Positions 16,832 through 24,871 of a stretch of DNA of 64,000 bases are shown here, piece after piece. Every line of letters begins with the position of its first letter. Within the stretch, counting starts at the first letter, position 1. Source of the DNA: Streptomyces sp. Root1304 (GTDB taxonomy: Bacteria; Actinomycetota; Actinomycetes; Streptomycetales; Streptomycetaceae); contig NZ_LMEP01000027.1 of NCBI RefSeq assembly GCF_001426405.1, positions 103,550-167,549 on the forward strand, read 5' to 3'. The notes beneath the pieces are model-generated. The model was not told where the DNA came from, did not search any database, and saw nothing but the letters and a program-made list of their open reading frames with translations. Both the position numbers and the translations under genes were made by a program.

Positions 16832-16862
16832 CCGGATACTGCATAGTGAGGGCCGTATCCGG
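16832..16862. promoter_or_regulatory. Inverted repeat before the MreB-like gene
   Basis: CCGGATAC (16832-16839) and GTATCCGG (16855-16862) are perfect 8-bp arms with a 15-bp spacer, 49 bp before the start codon. The arms could form an RNA hairpin or a protein-binding dyad; the spacer contains CATAGT, a possible -10 box. Confidence 0.5.
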
Positions 16863-16910
16863 CCTCGCAAACAGCGGGTCCGCAACGGATGGACGGAAGC
16901 GACGTAAGCG

Positions 16911-17678
16911 ATGGGATCGTTCGGATCAGCAGGCGGTGGCCGGGGCACGAAGCGACCGGTGCGGGCGATCGCCCTCGACATCGGCAGCTCCAGGACCCGC
17001 GCCTGGGCGCCGGGTGCGGGTGTCTTCGCGGACGTGCCGAGCGGTCCGGTCCGGCGCGGGCGCGTCACCGAGCCGGACTCCCGGCTGCAGCTGCTCCGTC
17101 GCCTCACCGCCTCGGCCCCCGGCGGCGACGGACACGACACCGTCGTGATGCTGACCCATCCCGTGCTGGCCGCCCCCGAGGAGCGGGCGGCGGCACGGCG
17201 GCTGGTGGACGCCCTCGGCCCTGCCCGGGTCATCGCGGTGGACAGCGCCCGCGCCGCGGCGGCCTACGCCGCCCCGGCCGGCGGCGGCCCGCTGCTCGTG
17301 GTCGACCTCGGCGCGCGGCTGACCGAGGTCACCCTCGTCGTGGACGGCCTCGTCGAGGACGCCCGCCTGGCCGAGATGGGGGTCGACGACCTCCCGGCGT
17401 CGGGCAACGTGCCGGAATCGGTAGCCGGAACGGCCGCGGACATGGTGAGCGACCTGTGGCGGCACGACCGCAACGGCGCGGTGCGCGGGGCGCTGCGGCG
17501 CGGAGTCCTCGTCACGGGCGGCGGTGCCCTGCGCCTCGACGTGACCGGACACCTCGCCCACCTCCTACGGGCCCGCCTCCGCCTGGCGAACGACCCGTCG
17601 ACCAGCGTGGTCCGAGGCGCCGGCCTGATGCTGACCTCCGCCCTGCGCCACCCGACGGGCGCACTTCGCCGCGCCTGA
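16911..17678 (+). CDS. Degenerate MreB-like actin-fold protein
   Basis: A 255-residue actin-like protein, shorter than MreB (~340). The phosphate-1 motif ALDIGSSRTRAW (about 20-31), phosphate-2 motif LLVVDLGARLTEV (about 125-137) and adenosine motif LVTGGGALR (about 203-211) are seen. The stretch between them is short, so subdomains Ib/IIb are reduced. This resembles the truncated MreB-like protein described in S. coelicolor (SCO6166, from memory), which is not required for growth. The motifs retain the glycines but not all acidic residues for ATP hydrolysis, so it may be a non-hydrolysing relative. GGAAG is 11 nt upstream. No mreC/D neighbour. Confidence 0.75.
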   Translation: MGSFGSAGGGRGTKRPVRAIALDIGSSRTRAWAPGAGVFADVPSGPVRRGRVTEPDSRLQLLRRLTASAPGGDGHDTVVMLTHPVLAAPEERAAARRLVDALGPARVIAVDSARAAAAYAAPAGGGPLLVVDLGARLTEVTLVVDGLVEDARLAEMGVDDLPASGNVPESVAGTAADMVSDLWRHDRNGAVRGALRRGVLVTGGGALRLDVTGHLAHLLRARLRLANDPSTSVVRGAGLMLTSALRHPTGALRRA

Positions 17679-17702
17679 CGGAGGGCGGTCCGGCACCCGA
17701 GC

Positions 17703-17726
17703 GGCTTCGCCTCAGGCGGCGAAGCC
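17703..17726. terminator. Bidirectional terminator-like hairpin
   Basis: GGCTTCGCC (17703-17711) and GGCGAAGCC (17718-17726) pair as a perfect 9-bp stem with a 6-nt loop. It lies between the stop of the MreB-like gene and the last codons of the opposing terminal-protein-like gene. There is no T-tract, which is usual for Streptomyces terminators. Confidence 0.6.
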
Positions 17727-18281
17727 CAGGTTGCTCACGTACTCGTACTTGCCCCAGTCGGAGCCGAGGTCGACGATCTGGTCGATCCAGGCGTCGTCGA
17801 GGGCGCGTTCGTCCCCGGCGGCCCAGGCGGCGACGATCCGGTCCCACTGACGGATGTTCAGCGACCGGAAGCCGAGCACCCGCTGGTGCGGCTGGGCCAC
17901 CTGGGACTGATTGAGGGGGTGCAGCTCGACGCGCGTGCCGCCACGGGAGTTCAGCCGGGCGAGGAGGTAGCGCGCGACGTTGAGCCGGCGCACCGACCAG
18001 TAGGCGCTGTCGATCCGGTCGAGGTTGGCCCGGTTGGGGCGGCGCTCCTCGGCGAGCCAGGCCTTGAGCGTGCGGTCGGTCGCCCTGAGGCCGGCCTCCT
18101 TCGCCTGCCGCAGCGCGTGCGGGGAGCGGTTCAGGTAGTGCAGCCGGGCGAGGAGACCGCGTCGGCTGGTCACGGGCGAGGCGATGCCCTCGACCAGCTG
18201 GTCGAGCCGGCGTGCGGCCGCCGCGCTGCCCTTGATGCCACGGGCACCGAAATGGCCGAAATCATGGGTGTACTCGGGCAC
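17712..18281 (-). CDS. Putative telomere terminal-protein-like (Tpg/GtpA-type) protein
   Basis: A 189-residue basic protein, a size close to Streptomyces terminal proteins (~185). An HTH-like region at ~52-92 (RSPHALRQAKEAGLRATDRTLKAWLAE) followed by RRPNRANLDRIDSAYW has the same order as Tpg, where the HTH is followed by a run leading to RW. A C-terminal helix (WDRIVAAWAAGDERALDDAWIDQIV) ends with several Tyr and Ser, possible nucleotide-linked residues. GTG start directly abutting the TGA of the Tap-like gene upstream (TGAGTG), so they are coupled. Terminal proteins cap linear chromosome ends and prime fill-in synthesis. Similarity is pattern-level, so a regulator role is not excluded. Confidence 0.55.
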   Translation of the reverse strand: MPEYTHDFGHFGARGIKGSAAAARRLDQLVEGIASPVTSRRGLLARLHYLNRSPHALRQAKEAGLRATDRTLKAWLAEERRPNRANLDRIDSAYWSVRRLNVARYLLARLNSRGGTRVELHPLNQSQVAQPHQRVLGFRSLNIRQWDRIVAAWAAGDERALDDAWIDQIVDLGSDWGKYEYVSNLGFAA

Positions 18282-19955
18282 TCAGCCCTCCTCCTGCGCC
18301 GTGTAGACGTCCTTGACCTTCACTTCGGACACGCCCCGGCCCTCGGGGAAGACCCGCCGCCAGTCGCCGATGACGTGCAGTTCGTCGGTGCCCATGGCCC
18401 GGACGACGGTCAGCCCGGCGTCGTAGGCCTTGTAGGCCTTCGTCCAGAGGTTGGCGAAGGCCTGGGAACGGATGATGTGCATCCAGTCGGGCCGGTACAA
18501 CTCCCGGTTGAAGTTCGACTCCCCCATGGTGGCGACGAACTTGGAGTACATCGCCTTCACGTACTCCAGCGTGACCTCGTCCTCGGAAACGAGCGCTGCG
18601 GCACGGGCGTCACGCAGGGTGTTGCGGAACTTCTCCAGGAGGTTCTCGGTGGCACCGGAGGTGAAGGACTCGTGGACGACGGGCGGTTCGCAGAGCCCGT
18701 ACGCGGGTGAGGACAGCCGCAGGAGGAGTCGGAGGGTCGGCTCGGTGATCCAGAGGGGGCCCGGTTCGTCACGGGACCCGAGCGGGTTCGGGAGGTGCTC
18801 GCCGTGCTTCCAGTCGGGGGGCGTGACGAGATGGACCCCGGCCCGCCGCCGGTCGTGCGCGCCGCCCGTGTGGTGTTCGAGGGCGCCGAGCGGCAGGTGC
18901 GTCTTGAGGGCGCTGAGGTAGGCGCCGTTGATGTCGAGGGCCGTGATCTCCTGCGGTCCGGCCGGCAGCGCGGGACGCGTCCACTTGGGCCGTGCCTCCC
19001 AGACTTCGTCGGCCCCTCGGGAGGTCTTCTTCCGCAGGATCGCGGGCAGCGGCGGATGGCCGATGATCTCGTAGCGCGCCCCGGTGCGGCACATGTCGAG
19101 CAGCGCCATGGCGTCGGGGATCGCGGTCCGCACGAGGTCAGCGGTCGCCGCCTCGGCGTCACCGCCGTGCCGTACCAGTGCCTCTTGAACGGCCTCCTGG
19201 ACGGTCCCCAACGGGGTCGGCGCGGGCTCCTGGAAGGCACGCGTCCGAGCCGTCGCCGGCGCCACCCGCTCGGCCTTGGGCCGATCCTTCCCGGGCCTGC
19301 TGCCCTGCGGGCGGCCACGGTCGGGCCGCTCGGGCTCGACGGGAGCCGGTGCGATGGCGGTGCTCTCGCGGTCGGCGGCGGCCGGAGCTGGGCCGCTGCC
19401 CTCCTGGGCGGCGAGGGCCGGTGAGGGGCCACCGCACTCCGCCGGGTCGAGGTGCTGCGCGAATCCCTCGACTTCGTGCCGGGCCGGGTGCCCGCACAGG
19501 ACGCACGGCTGGGGTACGGGGAGCTCGTCGACGTCGTCGGCCGCGCCCGTCGTCCCTGTCCCCGTTCCTGCCGCCGCGCCGGCCGACGCCGGAGCAGTCG
19601 ACGGAACCGGGGACGGGGTGGGGGCCGAGGGCTGGGCCTGGTCATGGGCCGGGTCCTGTGGCTGCGTACGAGGAGGCTCCGCGGGCGCCGGTTCGTCGAC
19701 GGGTCCGACGGGTACGTCGAGCTTGGCTCGGAGACCGTCGAGCAGGTACGCGTACCGCGTCCTGGTCTCCCCGGCCGGCTCGCGGCCCGCTTCCCAGGCG
19801 GCGAGGGTCGTCGGGCTGACGCCGAGCGCTCGGGCCACCTGTGTCTTGGTCAGTCGCGCGGTCTCCCGCAGCCGTACCCGTTCCTCGGGGGCGGGCAGTT
19901 CCGCCTCCGGTGCGACGCCCGCGAGGAGTGCGTCGACCGCGTCGAAGTCCTTCAC
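18282..19955 (-). CDS. Putative telomere-associated (Tap-like) protein with HTH, Cys/His cluster and PolB-like motifs
   Basis: A 557-residue protein in three parts. Residues ~20-65 form an XRE-like HTH (RLRETARLTKTQVARALGV) as in Tap. The middle ~80-250 is Pro/Ala-rich with a C-x2-C...H...H...C cluster (C151, C154, H160, H168, C174). The C-terminal domain has DINGAYLSAL at 341-350, KAMYSK at 467-472 and MGTDELHVIG at 521-530, in the order of family-B polymerase motifs A, B and C. Tap proteins of Streptomyces share these elements and are reported to add deoxynucleotides to terminal proteins. It is shorter than canonical Tap (~740). The cognate terminal-protein-like gene follows directly. Confidence 0.6.
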   Translation of the reverse strand: MKDFDAVDALLAGVAPEAELPAPEERVRLRETARLTKTQVARALGVSPTTLAAWEAGREPAGETRTRYAYLLDGLRAKLDVPVGPVDEPAPAEPPRTQPQDPAHDQAQPSAPTPSPVPSTAPASAGAAAGTGTGTTGAADDVDELPVPQPCVLCGHPARHEVEGFAQHLDPAECGGPSPALAAQEGSGPAPAAADRESTAIAPAPVEPERPDRGRPQGSRPGKDRPKAERVAPATARTRAFQEPAPTPLGTVQEAVQEALVRHGGDAEAATADLVRTAIPDAMALLDMCRTGARYEIIGHPPLPAILRKKTSRGADEVWEARPKWTRPALPAGPQEITALDINGAYLSALKTHLPLGALEHHTGGAHDRRRAGVHLVTPPDWKHGEHLPNPLGSRDEPGPLWITEPTLRLLLRLSSPAYGLCEPPVVHESFTSGATENLLEKFRNTLRDARAAALVSEDEVTLEYVKAMYSKFVATMGESNFNRELYRPDWMHIIRSQAFANLWTKAYKAYDAGLTVVRAMGTDELHVIGDWRRVFPEGRGVSEVKVKDVYTAQEEG

Positions 19956-20059
19956 TGCCGCCCCGTCTCCACAACCCGCTCCACGTCCGCCACCCTACCC
20001 GGCGCCCCGCAGCGTCGGCGGTTGCGGGGAGGGGTGGGCGGGGTGGCGGCGTGGGGCGG

Positions 20060-20431
20060 TCAGCAGCCCATGGACCAGGTGTGGGAATCCCCTCGGTCGT
20101 TGGCGGCGGCGTTGTAGCCGACCTCTTGTCCCGGGGCGAGACAGATGGTCATGCTGCCGCCCTGCCAGGCGCTCTCGTAGACCTTGACGTGGTCCTTGAT
20201 GCCGGGGCCGGAGATGCCGTGGTTGGCCCAGGAGGAATCGGTGTCGGAGATCCAGCTCTCCCACCAGCCGTCGTCTCCGCTCCAGTTGGCGCGCTGGCCG
20301 CCGAAATCGGAGTCCTGCCAGACGCAGAACTCGCCGCTGGGGCAGTCGGCCGCCCCTGCGGAGCCGGCGAGGGCTAGACCGGCGGTCGTGGCGAGGAGTG
20401 CCGCGGCGGCGGTGGCGAGGAATCGCTTCAC
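20060..20431 (-). CDS. Secreted I36-family-like peptidase inhibitor protein
   Basis: A 123-residue secreted protein. The signal peptide is at 1-27 (ends GSAGA-A) and the mature part is rich in Trp, Gly and Asp. CPSGEFCVWQDSDFGG is the opening of the peptidase-inhibitor I36 / beta-gamma-crystallin-like family seen in actinobacterial SMI-type inhibitors. Cysteines near 30, 36, 97 and 123 would form two disulphides. Its GTG start overlaps the stop of the upstream lipoprotein gene by 4 bp, giving coupled translation. Inhibitor activity is assumed from family. Confidence 0.8.
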   Translation of the reverse strand: MKRFLATAAAALLATTAGLALAGSAGAADCPSGEFCVWQDSDFGGQRANWSGDDGWWESWISDTDSSWANHGISGPGIKDHVKVYESAWQGGSMTICLAPGQEVGYNAAANDRGDSHTWSMGC

Positions 20432-21141
20432 GGGTGGCTGGTGCCTTTCTGCTGGTGCGGGGGTGCGGACAGGTCGACTGCCCGCAGCAGCGCGCGGTCG
20501 CGCAGCTGCCGGTAGGTGGTGAGTTCGTCGCGGTGCAGGGCGCGCACCGCGATCAGCTCGGCGGCCTCGAGGCGGGCGCGGACGGCGTCGAGGCCGCTCT
20601 CGCGGCCGCAGCGGGCGGCGACGTCCGGGTCGGGCCGCTCGGGGCGTGGTCGGTCCGGTGGGGTGACGCACCGGGTCCAGCGGGCGAGTGCCGTGCGGTG
20701 GGCGGGGTCGTCGCGCATCCGGTACTGGGCCTCGGCCCGGAGGTTGTCGACGATGACCTGCGCCCGGAACCAGCTGCGCTGGTCGCCGTACAGCCGCTGG
20801 CGGGCGGCGGCGGCGCAACCGTCGGAGTGGGCGGTGACGGTGGCCCCCGTCGCGAGGGTGAGGGAGAGTTCCCGCGGGCCGGCGCCGAAGAGCGCCGCTT
20901 GCAGGATCTGCTCCTCGTCCGGGGCGCGGGGCCGGGCCGTGAGCACGAGGCCCCGGTCGTCGAGGCAGTCGACGACGAGCCGGTGCTCGGCGGCCTTGAG
21001 GAGGGCGTCCTGGGCCGCCGTGCCGGAGGGCACCCCGGGGGCGGCGGGGCTTCCGGCGGAGACGGTGGCGCAGCCGGACAGCAGGAGCGCGGCTGCTGCG
21101 GTCAGCAGGGCGTGGCGGCTGCGTGAGGTCGTTCGGAGCAT
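20428..21141 (-). CDS. Uncharacterised lipoprotein
   Basis: A 237-residue lipoprotein: MLRTTSRSRH, hydrophobic stretch, lipobox LLLSGC. The ATG at 21141 is chosen for AAGGGGG 6-8 nt upstream. The mature part is alpha-helical and charged, with AAARQRLYGDQRSWF and ALARWTRCV as the most distinctive segments and conserved Cys residues. No domain is recognised. It overlaps the I36-like gene by 4 bp, suggesting they form a secreted pair. Their promoter would lie in 21142-21300. Confidence 0.75.
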   Translation of the reverse strand: MLRTTSRSRHALLTAAAALLLSGCATVSAGSPAAPGVPSGTAAQDALLKAAEHRLVVDCLDDRGLVLTARPRAPDEEQILQAALFGAGPRELSLTLATGATVTAHSDGCAAAARQRLYGDQRSWFRAQVIVDNLRAEAQYRMRDDPAHRTALARWTRCVTPPDRPRPERPDPDVAARCGRESGLDAVRARLEAAELIAVRALHRDELTTYRQLRDRALLRAVDLSAPPHQQKGTSHP

Positions 21142-21606
21142 CGGGTCCCCCTTGGATCGTCCCTGGTCGGAGCGGCCGCACGAGGTTCGGATCGGCGGTT
21201 CGGGATGATCACTGCCCGAGCGGGTGGGGCCCATGCGGGACCTCACTCGAACGGGTCGAACGCGCCGGAGCGCGCGCCCCTCGGGCGCCGTATGCGTGCC
21301 GCTCCCCCCGGGGTCCCATGCGAGGGAGTACGCACGAAGGAGCAGGCCCGCGGGCTGCCGCGAGGGGGACGGGAGGAGTGCCTGAGGCAGGGCCCAGGGC
21401 CCTGGATACGACTGAGCCCCGGTTGGACGGGGGATTCCAACCGGGGCCGATCGCCGTGACGCGGAGGGCGGTCACCTCTGGGGGGGGACCTTGGGGACCG
21501 GGCCCCTTCGCAGTCACATAGGTAGGAACGACGAACGTTTCCCGAATGTTCCGAGCCTGCCCGTGTGGGCGGTGTGAGCCGCCTCACCCGATTTCGGCAG
21601 GTCTCG
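21142..21606. other. Non-coding gap between the lipoprotein and deacetylase genes
   Basis: 465 bp with no convincing gene on either strand. It contains a perfect 17-bp palindrome (CAGGGCCC-A-GGGCCCTG at 21388-21404), a strong hairpin at 21417-21446, a run of nine G near 21481, and the -10/-35 region for the leftward lipoprotein gene. Weak open frames use codons unlike the neighbours and lack ribosome sites. Confidence 0.6.
21417..21446 (-). terminator. Hairpin likely ending the deacetylase transcript
   Basis: CCCCGGTTGGA (21417-21427) and TCCAACCGGGG (21436-21446) form a perfect 11-bp stem with an 8-nt loop, about 160 bp past the deacetylase stop codon. No U-tract follows. Confidence 0.65.
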
Positions 21607-22395
21607 TCAGTCCTTCTCGGGCCGGTAGACGGAGCCCGGCTCGGCCTTGCCGGGGGCGAGGAGTTCCGGCACCGTCACGAACGTGAAGCCCCGGCGCTTC
21701 AGCTCGTCGATGATCGAGGGGACGGCCGGGACCGTGCCGTCGTAGATGTCGTGCAGCAGGATGATGCCGTCACCGTGCGCCTGCTCCAGCACGCGCTGCC
21801 GTATGAGGTCCGAGTCGGTGGTGGAGTAGTCCTTGGCGGTGATGCTCCAGAGGATCTGCGCGAGCCCGAGCTCCCGGCTGACGTCGGAGACCGTGTCGTC
21901 GGTGCGGCCCTGCGGGGGGCGCATGAGCGTGGGCTTGCGGCCGGTGATCCTCTCGACGGCGTCCTGGGTCCGGGACAGCTCGTCGCGAACCTGTGCCTCG
22001 TCGAGGTCGGTCAGGATCCGGTGGGTCCAGGTGTGGTTGGCGACCTCGTGCCCCTCGTCGGCTATGCGCTTGACGACCTGCGGGTAACGGTCGACGTGCT
22101 TGCTGCCGAGCAGGAAGAAGGTCGCCGGGACCTGCTTCTCCTTGAGGATGTCGAGCAGCCGGGGGGTGTCCTTGCCCGGCCCCGCGTCGAAGGTCAGCGC
22201 GATGCACTTGACCTTCTCGCAGTCCACCCGGCGGGCCGGGGCGCCCGCCTTGTCGTCGGCTCCGCCCGCGCCCCGGGCGTCCTTCGGCGTGACGGTCTCC
22301 ATCCCGCAGCCGCCGAGCGTCAGCATCAGCGAGGCGGCGGCGAACAGCGCGACGGCCGGTCCCCTGCGTCGGCCCAGCCTGGATCGGAACGTCAT
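21607..22395 (-). CDS. Polysaccharide deacetylase lipoprotein (NodB homology)
   Basis: A 262-residue exported lipoprotein (lipobox LTLGGC). NodB motifs in order: TFDAGPG near 75 (catalytic base Asp present, the usual second Asp of FDDGP replaced by Ala), NHTWTH near 125 (zinc His pair), RPPQG near 161, ILWSITAKDYS near 183, ILLHD near 210. The family removes acetyl groups from peptidoglycan or chitooligomers. The D-to-A change at a metal-binding site could weaken metal binding, though variants exist. ATG at 22395 with GGGAAGG upstream. Single-gene transcript. Confidence 0.88.
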   Translation of the reverse strand: MTFRSRLGRRRGPAVALFAAASLMLTLGGCGMETVTPKDARGAGGADDKAGAPARRVDCEKVKCIALTFDAGPGKDTPRLLDILKEKQVPATFFLLGSKHVDRYPQVVKRIADEGHEVANHTWTHRILTDLDEAQVRDELSRTQDAVERITGRKPTLMRPPQGRTDDTVSDVSRELGLAQILWSITAKDYSTTDSDLIRQRVLEQAHGDGIILLHDIYDGTVPAVPSIIDELKRRGFTFVTVPELLAPGKAEPGSVYRPEKD

Positions 22396-22627
22396 GGAAC
22401 CGCCTTCCCCGTGGTGTTTTCGGTACAGCCGAGATACCGCCTGGTCAGGGCAGCGCGCTCGACCGAACAAGAACTCTACATACGGTGTATACCGGGGGTG
22501 TCGGCGGGGGGTCCTCGACCGCACGTGGGCACACGTGAACCCCGGACGGCGCCCGTCCGCTCCGTCCGGGGAGTTCGAACCTTCCGCTCAGCCGGTCAGC
22601 CGCCCCGTCGCCCGGCGGCCCGGCAGC

Positions 22628-23005
22628 TCAGCGGGAGGCGAGCAGCAGTCGGGCCTCGGTCTCCTGGTCACCGGAGACGGACTGCAGGGACTGGATGTCG
22701 AAGCCCGCGGCGAGCACCTTCTCGACCTCGTCGACGGCGTGGTAGCCACCGGTCAGTGTGGCGCCGACCAAGGCGGACAGATGCGTGGGCCGCACCTCCT
22801 GGTGCCGTCCGCCGGCCGTGTCGAAGGTGGCCGTCCAGACGGTGGTGGTCGGCCCCGTGGCCATCTGCGGGCTCGGGTTCGTCATGTCCTCCAGCTGGTA
22901 GACACCGTCGAGGACGTCGAAGACGGCCTGGGCGTCCTCGCGGCAGCATTCGCTGAGCTGCACGGTGACGTCGGTGTCGATGTGCAATTCGTACACGTCG
23001 CTCAT
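22628..23005 (-). CDS. Small hypothetical protein
   Basis: A 125-residue protein, begins MSDVYELHIDTDVTV and has alternating strands and helices (CCREDAQAVFDVLDGVY; VDEVEKVLAAGFDI). No signal peptide. AGGAG lies directly before the ATG at 23005, tight spacing; an in-frame GTG at 23020 is possible. I do not recognise the family. It lies downstream of the DNA ligase gene by 118 bp on the same strand and may be co-transcribed. Confidence 0.65.
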   Translation of the reverse strand: MSDVYELHIDTDVTVQLSECCREDAQAVFDVLDGVYQLEDMTNPSPQMATGPTTTVWTATFDTAGGRHQEVRPTHLSALVGATLTGGYHAVDEVEKVLAAGFDIQSLQSVSGDQETEARLLLASR

Positions 23006-23123
23006 CTCCTCGCGGCCCACCGGTCGCGCGGGGCGCCCCCGCGCCCGCCGGACCGGCCGCTCGTCGTGCCACGTGTCCAGCATCCCTCTCGGCGAGCCGT
23101 CCCGCGAGGCACGGCCCTCCACG

Positions 23124-24671
23124 TCAGTGACTCCCGGTGACCTCCTCGACGGTGTCGGCCTCGGCGGCCGGTTTGTCGGGGCGGTGCCGTACGACGCGGG
23201 CGAAGCGGAGGGTGACGCCGGCCGGGTAGCGCGTCGAGGTCTGGAGACCGTCGCACGCGATCTCCACGACGAGCTCGGGCCGGACCCGTACGGTGAAGCC
23301 GTCGTCCTCCACGGCGAGTTCACCGAGCCGCTCGGTCTGCCACCGCAGCATCTCGTCGGTGAGGCCCTTGAAGGTCTTCCCGAGCATGACGAACCCGCCG
23401 TCGGCGGTGCGGGCTCCGAGGTGGAGGTTGGAGAGGAGCCCCGCCCTGCGCCCGTGGCCCCGTTCGACGGCGAGGACCACCAGATCGACGGTGTGGACGG
23501 GCTTCACCTTCAGCCAGGTGCGCCCCCTGCGGCCGGCGACGTACGGCGCGTCCAGGGCCTTCACCAGGACTCCTTCGTGCCCCCGGTCCAGGGTGTCGGT
23601 GAAGAACCGCTCGGCGGCCTCGGCCTGCGCCGGGTCGGCGGGATCGGTGACGACGAGGCGACGGACCCGCTGGGAGGCGGGGAGCAGCCCGGCGAGGACC
23701 GCGTGCCGTTCCCGCCCCGGCCGGTCGATCAGGCCATCGCCGTCGACCGCGAGGACATCGAAGAAGACGGGTGTGAGGGGCAGCGCGGCGCTGGCGCCGG
23801 TGACGTCGGAGCGGGAACCGACCCTGCCCGCGATGGACTGGAAGGAGACCGGGCGCGCCGTGTCCGGGTCGAGCGCGATCACCTCGCCGTCCAGGATGAA
23901 CGCGTCGGCAGCCACCGCGCGAGCGGTCGCGACCACCTCGGGGAGCCGTTCGGTGATGTCGTCGAGGGAACGGGTGTACACACGGACCCGGTCGCCGCTC
24001 CGGTGGACCTGGATCCTGATGCCGTCGAGCTTCTCCTCGACGGCGCAGGGACCGAGCGCGGCGACCGCCTCGGCGACGGAGGCCGCGGTGTGCGCCAGCA
24101 TGGGCTGCACCGGGTTGCCGACCCGCAGGGTGAACCGGTCGAGCGCGGTGGCCCCCTCGGCCAGGACCGCCTGGGCCACCGGTGGCAGCGCCCCCTCGAC
24201 CATCACGGCGCGCCGGAGTTCGGCCGCGGGCACGGCCGCCGCCCGCGCGACGCCCTCCAGGGCGACGGCGTCGAGGGCGCCCTGTCGCACCTCGCCGGTC
24301 AGCAGCCGTAGCAGGAGGTCCTGCTCGTCGCGGGTGGCGACGGCGAACAAGGAGTGCACCAGCCGGGACCGCCGCGCCCGAGCGCCCGTCCCCGAGACGC
24401 CCGCGAGTTCCGTCATCGCCCCGTCGACCTGCCGGAGCGTGAGCCCCGGCTGCTCGACGGGCGGGACGACCGGGGGCGCGACCTCCTTGAGGACGCTCCA
24501 CCCGACCCCGATCCGTCCCTGCGGGAGGCGCCCCGAGAGATAGGCGATGACCAGCGGGCTCTCCTCGGCCGCGGCCTCCGCGAACAGCTCGGCGAGCAAC
24601 GCGATCTTGTGTGAGCGCGCAGAGGTCGCGGCGACCTCCCCGGACACCTCCGCGACACGGGCGAGCAGCAT
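23124..24671 (-). CDS. ATP-dependent DNA ligase
   Basis: A 515-residue ligase. The N-terminal DNA-binding domain is at 1-180 (LARVAEVSGEVAATSARSHK). The adenylation motif EKLDG places the AMP-linked Lys at K214; motif IIIa and IV (DGEVIALD) and motif V (WLKVKP) follow. An OB-fold C terminus ends near 500. ATP-dependent ligases of this length are common beside the NAD-dependent LigA in Streptomyces and are used in repair. The same frame stays open another 1 kb upstream because of base composition; the ATG at 24671 is the first start that gives the normal N terminus. Confidence 0.92.
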   Translation of the reverse strand: MLLARVAEVSGEVAATSARSHKIALLAELFAEAAAEESPLVIAYLSGRLPQGRIGVGWSVLKEVAPPVVPPVEQPGLTLRQVDGAMTELAGVSGTGARARRSRLVHSLFAVATRDEQDLLLRLLTGEVRQGALDAVALEGVARAAAVPAAELRRAVMVEGALPPVAQAVLAEGATALDRFTLRVGNPVQPMLAHTAASVAEAVAALGPCAVEEKLDGIRIQVHRSGDRVRVYTRSLDDITERLPEVVATARAVAADAFILDGEVIALDPDTARPVSFQSIAGRVGSRSDVTGASAALPLTPVFFDVLAVDGDGLIDRPGRERHAVLAGLLPASQRVRRLVVTDPADPAQAEAAERFFTDTLDRGHEGVLVKALDAPYVAGRRGRTWLKVKPVHTVDLVVLAVERGHGRRAGLLSNLHLGARTADGGFVMLGKTFKGLTDEMLRWQTERLGELAVEDDGFTVRVRPELVVEIACDGLQTSTRYPAGVTLRFARVVRHRPDKPAAEADTVEEVTGSH

Positions 24672-24702
24672 GGCCCCATCGTCCCCACACCCCGCCGCCC
24701 TC

Positions 24703-24842
24703 GCACGCCGACTGCCTCCGCCGCACGCCGACCACCCCTCACGCACGCCGACCGCCTCCGCCGCGTGCCGGACACCTCCCCTACACGCCGACGACCTCGA
24801 CTCCACGCCGACCATCTCCGCCGCATGCCGGCCGGCCCCGTC
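24703..24842. repeat. Seven tandem 20-bp repeats upstream of the DNA ligase
   Basis: Units begin at 24703, 24723, 24743, 24763, 24783, 24803 and 24823, each near GCACGCCGACNNCCTCCNCC on the + strand. Divergence between units is modest, with the first and third almost identical. They fill the gap between the ligase start (24671) and the stop of the DUF6397 gene (24872). The 20-bp period is not a multiple of three, so this is not a coding repeat. Confidence 0.75.
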
Positions 24843-24871
24843 ACCCCTGCCATCGCCCTCCCGCGGGCCCG

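Noticed and set aside
17712..19955. Chromosome end or linear plasmid end near the Tap-like pair
   Set aside because: No terminal palindromes or inverted repeats at the window borders; neighbours are ordinary chromosomal genes.
24703..24842. CRISPR array
   Set aside because: The repeats are contiguous with no spacers, and no cas gene is present.
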